Positions 56,241-64,000 of a stretch of 64,000 bases of DNA are shown here, piece by piece. The DNA comes from Amphiduros pacificus (Eukaryota; Annelida; Polychaeta; Phyllodocida; Hesionidae): assembly GCA_949316495.1 (NCBI GenBank), contig OX439006.1, forward strand, positions 49,207,939 to 49,271,938, read 5' to 3'. A program made the translations under genes and the position numbers. The notes below the pieces were generated by a model. That model made no database searches and was not told the DNA's origin. It was given only the letters and a program-made list of their open reading frames with translations. Position 1 is the first letter of the stretch, and each line of letters starts with the position of its first letter.

Positions 56241-59200
56241 GTAATTAGAAAGTATTTTATGCTGTTGTAATATTGATGCTTATTATACAATGCTTTCATC
56301 CTGTCCAAAAGCAAAAGTTCTTACTGAACTGATACCTTTCCTGCCAAAATTTCATCATAAATTAACTAATTAGTAAACAAAAAAGGAAGTAGCTGAAATA
56401 ACGATGCTACGATTTTCAGCCTAAACACAGACTCACGTTAGAATGAAAAATGTGACATTTTGGTGTAAAAAGCGTGACAATCGGACCAATATTAGCTTTG
56501 AAGTTATGACAAGTTTTGTGAAAATTGAAAATGAGTTGCATGTGCAATAAATCCCTCACTATGACGTCATAGGCACAAATTGCGATAAATGATCATAATT
56601 TATGGGGGTTACAAGATTAGTTTTAAATGTTGGTTTGTGTTGCCATGGTTACTACAATATTTTTTTTGTCTATGAATTTCAATGTATTTATGCATCTATG
56701 ATCATTTAATTACATAATTTGTGAAATGTATTTTACTAGAAAGTATCTCTTTAAGGGCATAAAAAAGGGCCCAACTCTGTGATTGATTAATTTAAGCATG
56801 CACATCCTGTAATTTTTTATCCTTCCAAGAATATGGCCAATATGGTTTACAACATTGGCACCACTGTCTGTAGTGTCAGTTACAGTCTTCTCACGAACTT
56901 GAAACCTGTCCATCAAAATGATATTTTGGCGCTGGCTGAAAGCCACCACCTTTTGCAGGCTAAATTTTTTGTACATCTCATTGAATCTTCACTTTCCTGC
57001 CACAATTAATCTGATTGGCTCCCACAATGATGTAACCACGTTTCTCAACCAATGTCAAGAGCTGACACATTTGAGGGGAAGAAATGACAGAGCTCTACAG
57101 ATAGCTTCTCAATCAAATTTGTTCCATGAGACGTCAAGATGAGTTTTAGAATTTGTTGAATATCAGTGGTGGAGCGTATTATATAAATGGAAAATCGTTT
57201 CCCAAGTGAGCAGCATTTTACTGGATTTCCAGAAACTATGGATTGAAGTTTGATATTGCTGCCCCAGACATATATACTCCTTACTGCAAGGCATAAACAA
57301 TGCATACATGTGTGAGATCACTACGCCAAACTAGTGCAATATATTGTATTGTGTACAAAACTTCACATAGTAACTGAGAAAATAATGTGGACCCACTCAC
57401 CAACCCACTGATCCCACTTTGAGTAAAAAATAGGTGACTGGCATCTATATAGGCTTGGATGGAGAAGCATTTAAACTTTTTTTAATGTAATAATGACGCG
57501 AATTGATGGATGGATCCTATATTTATATTGCAGCTGTTCGAGAAGATAGGACACCTGGTGGTAAACACAGACATAAACGTCCAAAGACAGGGGATCATGA
57601 AAAGGGTCAAGCTCCAGTTCGGCAGATAGATATGAGTAATGTTGCCTCTCCGACACCGTCCATGACAACAGTTATACTGCAGCAAGAGCCCTATGATGAC
57701 CATCTCCTGCAGAAACTGGTAGAAGCCAATCCAAGCATTGTCCCAGTGTCTGATGGTAAGACGTTTATTAATAAAAGTTATCATTGTCATTATCTCATGA
57801 TATTTTCTTGTGGAAAACACTGAGCTTCAATATTCAGACTTATTCATGAACATGATTCAAAACTTACATCAACATAACTTGATGTTTGTGATGTAATTTG
57901 GTCTAAAATATCTGCAATATTTTGGGTGATGATACAAATAATTTTCAATATATTTTCACCTTACCAATGTGTTGTTGTGTTATCGCATTGCAGATGAGAT
58001 TCCAGATGTATGCCAGTTAGATATCAATGACCTCATGCAGTATGGCTACATTGAACTGCGCTACATTATAGAATGGGCTAGAAAAGTTCCAGGTATGCTA
58101 TGATTCTTTTTGCAAAGACTGCTGAGAGAATATTTGTTTTAGTAAGAGGATATACCGGTAGATCTTAGTTGATGGTTCTAGAAGTTTTTAATGTTTATAC
58201 CCTCATACATATTCAGGTTTTTCTGAGTTGTTGATTGAAGACCAGATGGCGCTACTCAAGGCTTCCTTTATGGAGCTGAATGTCCTGCGGCTGTCCCACA
58301 GGTAGGAAATACCTTCATTAATTTATCACACCATAAGGCACTGGAGTGCCCTCTAGTAACTCTCCCACAGGTAGGAAATACCTTCATTAATTTATCTCAC
58401 CATGAGGCACTGGAGTGCCCTCTAGTAACTCTCCCACAGGTAGGAAATACCTTCATTAATTTATCTCACCATGAGGCACTGGAGTGCTGTGTCTGTGCAT
58501 TCCTCCTGGCCCTCACCCTACATTTTAGGGGGTCTTATTGATAAAGTAGGAGCCAATTTGTCATTAAAATATAATTCTCATGGATTGTTATTATGGAAAA
58601 AAATATATTTGGAAAATGTATTAGTCTTAGTTTCAATAATGTTTATTAATTAATTGAAGAATGTATTTTCATATTCCTTATAAACATCATTCAAGACTAA
58701 TTAAAGCAAAGCCTTGTGCCAGACAGGTTAACATAGACATTGAAGTATCGTCTTTGAATAATTTTGGTGTATAAACTGACATTTTATACCTGTAAATTTT
58801 CACAATTTCTATTGTGCCATTTTGTGCTTGTTTTGGTAGGTCAATGTGTTATGATGGAAGTGTGATGGTTGCTGAGGGAATGTTACTGTCCCCCAAACAG
58901 GCAGTCAACATTGGCTGGGGCATGGACCTCATAAACTGTACTCTGGAGTTCATCGACAGACTGCGAGATATAGAAATGGACTCCACAGAATTCTGCATCC
59001 TCAATGCAATCATACTTACATATCCTGGTAAGACATCCTTTCTTGCTATTCACAAAAACAAATGACTTATGCAAACATGTCAGGTGTGTAAAAATTATTT
59101 GCTGTGAGGAGGGGATTTTCTATCATTCTGTCTGTCAACTTTGATCTTCTCCTCCGAAACTACTGAATGAAATTCTTAGCTATTCTGAGGCAATATATAC

Positions 59201-59891
59201 TTTCATTTGACCAATTCTATAAATTTTCTATCAGGCTCAGACTTATTGAAAAATCTAATAGATATTACTGTCTGGTGCATTCTGACTGCTGAAGTTGAAA
59301 ACTTCTGAAATAAAGCAATGTGAGGATGATGACATCAGCCCCATTATTGGGTGCATTATTCTTACCACATTGACTTTTCTTGACCTGCAAAGCTGGGTAA
59401 TTACTTTAAGGGATTAAGCACCAATTTTGCAAAAAAACGTTTAAAATTCATATATTGGTGAGAAATGTAATTGTCTTCCATGTCTATTTTCTTATTGAAG
59501 AATCCCTATGTTTGCCTGTTAATTCTATTTTAATAAGACCCTTATAATAATAAGACCCAGCGTAAAAAAATGTTTAAAAAAACCCATCAAATTGTGGCGA
59601 GAATAAACAATAAACCTTTTATTAAATTAAATTTTGTTTTTTGTTTGTTACGTAGATGCTGCTGGCGTACAGGAGAAATCCACAGTGACTTCTCTCCAGA
59701 GTCGTATCCTCGACTGTCTCCGCAAATATACCATCTCAAAGTACCCACACCAGCCGAGGCGCTATGGCAAGATGCTGCTCCGGCTGCCGGCCCTCCGCAC
59801 AGTTAGTGCCAAAGCTGCAGAAAGATTTCTCAGCATGTCATTAGATGGCAGTGTCAAAATGAATGCTCTGGTTCTGGAGATCATGAGTTGA
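55616..59891 (+). CDS. Nuclear hormone receptor, NR2 (RXR/TR2-TR4)-like with NR6 (GCNF)-like extension; subfamily not assigned
   Basis: Complete six-exon ligand-type transcription factor of 484 residues. Exons 55616-56240, 57534-57755, 57994-58092, 58217-58301, 58840-59027 and 59656-59891; all phases agree. Domains: Ser-rich N-terminal A/B region 1-139; DNA-binding domain 140-205 with eight zinc cysteines (C140, C143, C157, C160, C176, C182, C192, C195), P-box CEGCKG (157-162) and a five-residue D-box (KENKN); C-terminal extension [18 protein letters not shown] (209-226), as in GCNF/HR4-type receptors. The hinge is followed by a ligand-binding domain from about 283 with the family signature [18 protein letters not shown] (from W310), RXR-like [20 protein letters not shown], and AF-2 LVLEIM at 478-483. 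The intact AF-2 suggests an activator. The second ATG (55622, MASSS) is an alternative start. Automated pipelines would probably name it RXR-like. Confidence 0.94.
57534..57755 (+). CDS. Nuclear receptor exon 2: C-terminal extension and hinge
   Basis: After TATTGCAG. Begins [18 protein letters not shown] and runs to ...NPSIVPVSD, donor GTAAGA, phase 1 at both ends. Basic extension, then a Ser/Thr/Pro hinge containing [20 protein letters not shown]. Confidence 0.92.
57994..58092 (+). CDS. Nuclear receptor exon 3: start of ligand-binding domain
   Basis: Reads [20 protein letters not shown] ... IIEWARKVP, helix 3 of the ligand-binding domain. Acceptor TTGCAG, donor GTATGC. Confidence 0.93.
58217..58301 (+). 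CDS. Nuclear receptor exon 4: helices 4-5
   Basis: Reads [20 protein letters not shown] then LNVLRLSHR. Contains the DQ..LL(K) ligand-binding domain signature. Ends CCCACAG before GTAGGA. The exon end plus donor is repeated twice more downstream. Confidence 0.93.
58294..58482. repeat. 69-bp tandem repeat of the nuclear receptor exon 4/intron 4 junction, ~2.7 copies
   Basis: CCCACAGGTAGGAAATACCT starts at 58295, 58364 and 58433, with donor GT at 58302, 58371 and 58440. Copies 2 and 3 are nearly identical. Copy 1 differs at a few bases (TATCACACCATAAGG versus TATCTCACCATGAGG). Reading past the first donor meets TAG immediately. Confidence 0.93.
58840..59027 (+). CDS. Nuclear receptor exon 5: mid ligand-binding domain
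   Basis: Reads [20 protein letters not shown] ... [20 protein letters not shown] ... IILTYP. Acceptor TTTTGGTAG, donor GTAAGA. The SHRSM junction corresponds to the FSHRS motif of RXR. Confidence 0.93.
59656..59891 (+). CDS. Nuclear receptor exon 6: end of ligand-binding domain and AF-2
   Basis: Reads [20 protein letters not shown] ... [20 protein letters not shown] ... [10 protein letters not shown], stop TGA. RXR-like helix 10/11 dimer region, then an acidic amphipathic AF-2 helix. Confidence 0.94.
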
Positions 59892-60495
59892 ACACGATCT
59901 GGTATATCATATACTGCTTACACAAATGAGAAATATCTGTCAAAAATGTCATTTTTGATTTGTAATGAATGAATGGCGATATCTCTGAACAAATATCTAC
60001 AGACCTCCTTCTGGTGGTTTTGAGCTAAACTAAACTCTCATCAGGGATTCGTCCGGTCTGATTTTTTCCAGACAGATGATAACAGGAGATACCATTCTGT
60101 TGTCAACATATTGGCAACTCAGTACCCTTGTGGTATGGTAATTTTATGTACAAGTCCAAACAAGTTGGCCTTGAAATATTTGAGAAATTGATGTTGTAGT
60201 TTATTTTTCTGAGATCTCTTGAGAATTGGAACAAAATGGTATGATTATTTTACAAGTATTTATCAAGTATTTGTGACCAGAAAATCACAAAAATTGTGTT
60301 TTGTGAGGATTTTGAGAAAAAAATGGTTAGGACTCAAATTGACAAATTTCAATACATGAGGCAACATTTGGTTCCATGCCTTTTTTGTCATGGTTATATA
60401 GAAAAAATATAAATTCCTGTTTTGGACTGGTGCTAGTTGGTTTCTCATGTAAGCCAGGTCTCACTTGCAGAATGTGTGTTGGATAATCTTGTGTG

Positions 60496-60501
60496 AATAA
60501 A
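60496..60501 (+). terminator. Candidate poly(A) signal AATAAA for the nuclear receptor gene
   Basis: First canonical hexamer after the stop codon, giving a 3'UTR of about 0.62 kb. A second AATAAA lies at 60722-60727. Confidence 0.5.
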
Positions 60502-60721
60502 TATGAAAAGGATAAAAATTATATATTTTTGGTAAAATATGCCAGGATAAGGGCTATTTTCTATATGACAGTTATTTAGTGGTTCAAGATAATGTATTAA
60601 AAATAAGTATATAATTGCATTTATCATACCAAACTCTTCAAATACACATTAGTTTTATCCTCCATTTTGTTCCATTCAGTCCAATGTGGGTTTGCTCCAA
60701 TTTACATGTCACTATTTCATA

Positions 60722-60727
60722 AATAAA
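60722..60727 (+). terminator. Second candidate poly(A) signal AATAAA
   Basis: Would give a 3'UTR of about 0.85 kb. Which signal is used cannot be told from sequence. Confidence 0.45.
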
Positions 60728-60894
60728 CTGAAGCTGAGTTTTGCCTCTCAAAATGTACTGAAATATTTTTGTCTTTGATGCACCTTTAAATTGAAACAAG
60801 ACAAACTGAAAAAAGATGTTAAGTCAAGTTTATAATCACTTGCTCAGGATTTACATTCTGGTTTTTACCTGAAGAGGTATGATGCTGGCACAAC

Positions 60895-61180
60895 TGGGAA
60901 TAGGCCTTGGTGCAGTTGGTTAGAGTGCAAGCTTATTGAGAGCTATCAAGAGAGGGTTGTCATGGGTCAATTCCTGGTCATGTCGGCATTGAATTCAAGT
61001 AACAATTTCTCATTTGAGCTGAAGCACATGACTGAAAGGTTAATCTGTGGTCCTTGTAAATCTGTGACTGGGTGGACCTGCAACATGACAATTCAGTAAT
61101 ACAACAATATATCTGTGACAAGTAGGTCTCATCACATAATTGAAATGACATTGAAAGTGACGTAAAACCATAAACCCTTC
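60895..61180 (+). mobile_element. tRNA-derived SINE
   Basis: The head has a pol III A box (TGGTGCAGTTGG at about 60909-60920) and a B box (GGGTCAATTCC at about 60965-60975). A tRNA-unrelated body follows: TCTGTGACTGGGTGGACCTG, CAACATGACAATTCAGTAAT, CAAGTAGGTCTCATCACATA. It ends GTGACGTAAAACCATAAACC. The body recurs in reverse orientation at 15530-15700 and 50600-50735. The tail is like one common in mollusc short elements (from memory). Confidence 0.72.
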
Positions 61181-61289
61181 AAAAATCAATGACCTGATTG
61201 GTGAAAATCTTGATGGCTGACTCAGCCGTAGAGAAAGGGGAGACCTTGTGCCGCCCTCCATAAAAGTTTTCATGTGTCCGCCTTTCTCT

Positions 61290-62260
61290 ATGTCCCATCT
61301 GCTAGGTTTCCAGAGGATAGATTACTTTGATAATGCACAGGATTATGTAAGTCTTCAATATCTTGCATGGGATTGCTTATGGTTGACCTTGACCCAGTTT
61401 TTTTCAAGGTCACAGGAGAATGATATGGCCCTACAGTATTGTACTTGCTGGACGATACATTAAGAACTTGTTTTTTTGGCTCTGATATTGGACACAAATA
61501 TTTTCCCTTAAACTCCCTTCTATTGGATTGCTGATGAATGACCTTAACCGTCTTATAAAGTCACAGGAGATATTGGATTACTTTGATATTGTATAGGATA
61601 GTATATGAATGACTTTGACCCAGTCTTAGGAACAGTTCTGCATCTCTTTAGTACTGACTTTTGTTATTTAGCTTTATTATGTTTACAAATCCCTTGTATG
61701 TTATCATCTTGACCTACTTCTCAAGGTGAGAGTAGATAATTTGTGTATTTGTAGATTTCAGGTTATAAATTGAGAATTGTTTTGTGCATTGCTTTGATAC
61801 TGTACATGCTGATGGTCCTTAACACCTTGTATGTTATCACTTATGGATGACCTTGTTCAAGTTCTCAAGGTCACGTGCAATTTTTGTCTCTGCAATACTT
61901 GATGGTTTGATTTTGCCACCATGGTGTGTTGACATATGTGCTTTTCTCTTTATTTTGTGTTAATTTGACAACAGATAAAGATAGCATGACTTAATTTCAA
62001 TCATGGATGCATCTTAGATATTTTTTCTCAAAGTTGTGTCATTGTTGGTGACCTTGACCTTCATTTTAAGGTCATGTTACCTGATTGAAGACCTTGACCT
62101 TCATCTAACCTATTTCTAAAATTCTTGTGAATAAAAGTTGATAACAAATGAAGATTTTAATCATGGATGCATCTTATCAAAATTTCAAATGGTGTGCTTG
62201 TCAATGACCTTGACCATCATTTGACCCTTTCTCTCATGGTCACATGATCATTATGAGTTG
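61290..62260. repeat. Degenerate repeat region rich in AGGTCA half-sites
   Basis: Recurrent TGACCTTGACC and CAAGGTCACAGGAGA-type blocks near 61384, 61407, 61537, 61612, 61833, 61867, 62049, 62091 and 62206, spaced irregularly at 40-250 bp. Intervening text such as GGATTACTTTGATA recurs. Looks like an old tandem or dispersed element, not coding. Confidence 0.55.
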
Positions 62261-63392
62261 GAAAAAAAATCAAAATAACATAACTATGGTAAATAAAATT
62301 TAACAATTCTAAATTTGTTCATAATATTCCAAACTTATTGGCCATCTTGAATTATGGCAAAAAGACAATGTACCTTATTTTAAAGAGATTAACCCAGGGA
62401 TTCTTGACAAATTTTTTTTGGTCACAAAATTGATGGCCATTTTAGTGAAAATGATAGGAAGGTATTGGGCAGGAATATTAAAAATGTGACTTGTTTTATT
62501 TTGGTCATTTAAAAATTGGTGATCATCATATTTAGAGAAAATGATAGGCATTTGAAAAGAACTAAATTTCTGTTTCTTATACAGTTGATATAAGCCAAAG
62601 TATATGAGGTCTCTGACCAGTATTTCTCAGAGTGGCATCTGTGACAGTACCCTCCTCTTATCAGTCCCGGCCACCAATGATAAAAAGGTGCACACAGGAT
62701 CAGTAATGACTATTGTGGTTGTGAAAAAATAAATGACTTGATAAATATTCTCAAGTTAGCATCTCTGTCACCCAACTGATTACAGGTTGTGGAGATTGGT
62801 CAATTCTGATTGTATATTTTGGTGATTGCAATTCACATACATGATTAGACATAGTGTTAAAGATTTCAAACGTCAACCAGGGCATGGACGGCAGAGGAAG
62901 AAGATTGAACGACTTCAATACAACTAATGTATTGAAAAAGTACTGTGGCAGTAATTTCATTTCACTTGTCATGAAAGCGTTTTGTTCCAATAATTGTTCA
63001 TATCGTAAATAAAAAACTAAAAAAAAAAACAAAGAAAACTTGCCATGTCATTTTTTATATATTAGTTCATTATGAAAAATAATATTCAATAAATTGTCCT
63101 GATATTTAAAAACCATCCTGCCTCATCATGTAAAAACCGAAATATTTATATGAACACTGAATAAGGAATTTTCCCCTTGATTTCCTCAATTGCTTTTTCT
63201 TGTCTCACAAGTGCACAAAATGGTACCCATTTGTCTTGTTTATTTGGGGAGGAGCCTATTGGCATCTTCATTAATAACCTTAATGCTAAAAAAAAAGTGA
63301 TATAATATCAAATATCTTTTGAAACCATTGATTTTCAACAAGAATGTTTATAAAGAATCACTCATCATTCATAAATCTTTCTTAATTTTTTT
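62261..63392. other. Intergenic spacer between nuclear receptor and RPS19, no feature seen
   Basis: AT-rich DNA between the two convergent 3' ends. No exon, RNA gene or named repeat recognised. Confidence 0.5.
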
Positions 63393-63398
63393 TTTATT
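63393..63398 (-). terminator. Poly(A) signal AATAAA of RPS19
   Basis: On the minus strand, 16 nt after the stop codon; a very short 3'UTR, usual for ribosomal protein genes. Confidence 0.7.
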
Positions 63399-63414
63399 TC
63401 TCATATATCATACA

Positions 63415-63499
63415 TCACTGTGGAGCACTTGTCTTGCCCTTGATTTGTGAAGCTATTCTGTCCAGATCACGGCGTCCCTGCTGGGTCAAACGGCGACCT
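63415..63499 (-). CDS. RPS19: Ribosomal protein S19 (eS19), last coding exon; rest of gene beyond right edge
   Basis: Component of the small ribosomal subunit. After acceptor TTTCAG the exon reads one nt, then GRRLTQQGRRDLDRIASQIK then GKTSAPQ and TGA. It matches the C-terminus of animal RPS19 ([20 protein letters not shown]...). The upstream exons lie at higher coordinates outside the window. 63500-64000 is intron with nothing recognised. The gene is convergent with the nuclear receptor. Confidence 0.93.
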
Positions 63500-64000
63500 C
63501 TGAAATACAACAAAAGATAAAATAACAATTTCATATGTCCATAAATATTTTTTCTCATTTTATAACAAAAAATTACGATGGTTTGAAATTCTCATATTCC
63601 ATGTTTGCATTATGTCTCATAAAAATAATTCTTTTATCATCTTATGTTTTAGACCTTTTTGTGGTTGCCAACCAAATCATCAAGAGTAGCTGATAACCTT
63701 CTGTGTGAAGGACAGCTGAATTGGAAGATAGATAAAAAGAGGTTCAACTTCAAAACTGGAATACACATTCATTATATTTATCTGGAATGGATTGATTAAC
63801 TTCACATGAGATCAAGCACGATCCCAGATTATAAAGGCCAGAAAAGGGCATTTTTGCCTACTGGGCGAGTGGGGCAACTGAACTTCCTCCATACAACTGG
63901 TATTTTCCATGCAAGGTACTGAAAGTACTCATATCTATGGCCACGTTTTCATGCCAAAATCCTCCCTGTCACAAGTGTAAACCATTTTGTACAAAGCTAC

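Noticed and set aside
60905-60980. Possible tRNA gene
   Set aside because: A and B boxes are present, but the cloverleaf is not intact and the sequence continues into a SINE body; a tRNA-derived SINE head fits better.
1-64000. Retrovirus, LTR element or Polinton copies
   Set aside because: No reverse transcriptase, integrase, capsid or envelope-like stretch and no paired long terminal repeats were recognised.

Overview
This is a window of metazoan nuclear DNA, AT-rich and intron-rich. It most likely comes from a lophotrochozoan, probably a mollusc. That placement is inference from the gene families, a tRNA-derived SINE, and scattered TGACCTTGACC-type repeats that I associate with mollusc genomes. 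It holds three protein genes, two of them running off the ends.

(1) Minus strand, 54974 down to 1031 and beyond the left edge: the first eleven coding exons of a SID1 transmembrane family gene (SIDT; SID-1-type dsRNA/cholesterol transporter-like). Every exon phase matches the next. The 1335 nt give 445 residues: signal peptide, glycosylated extracellular domain, first transmembrane helix, and the acidic cytosolic loop ending DKDVFRTK. The rest of the multi-pass core lies left of the window. Intron 1 is about 35 kb (19448-54734). The introns hold at least seventeen different minisatellites, roughly 26 kb of the 54 kb gene.

(2) Plus strand, 55616-59891: a complete six-exon nuclear receptor of 484 residues. 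It has a two-zinc-finger DNA-binding domain with P-box CEGCKG, a GCNF-like C-terminal extension, an RXR/NR2-like ligand-binding domain and an AF-2 helix. It starts head-to-head with SIDT. The 641 bp between the two start codons hold a perfect palindromic CRE (TGACGTCA) and a perfect DR0 nuclear-receptor element.

(3) Minus strand, right edge: the last coding exon of ribosomal protein S19 (63415-63499) with its poly(A) signal 16 nt after the stop codon.

The most striking feature is the 7-kb, 33-bp-unit array at about 5150-12146. It abuts the exon encoding the first transmembrane helix of SIDT, and its unit is a copy of that exon's own 3' end plus 5' splice site. About 210 tandem copies carry GTAAGT in the sense direction. 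A small-scale version of the same event (69-bp unit, three copies of an exon end plus donor) follows exon 4 of the nuclear receptor. Other non-genic content is a 2.28-kb DNA element with perfect 28-bp terminal inverted repeats (41552-43833), a family of short fold-back elements, copies of a SINE, and several arrays with higher-order repeat structure. I found no retrovirus, LTR element, Polinton, CRISPR array, rRNA or intact tRNA gene.
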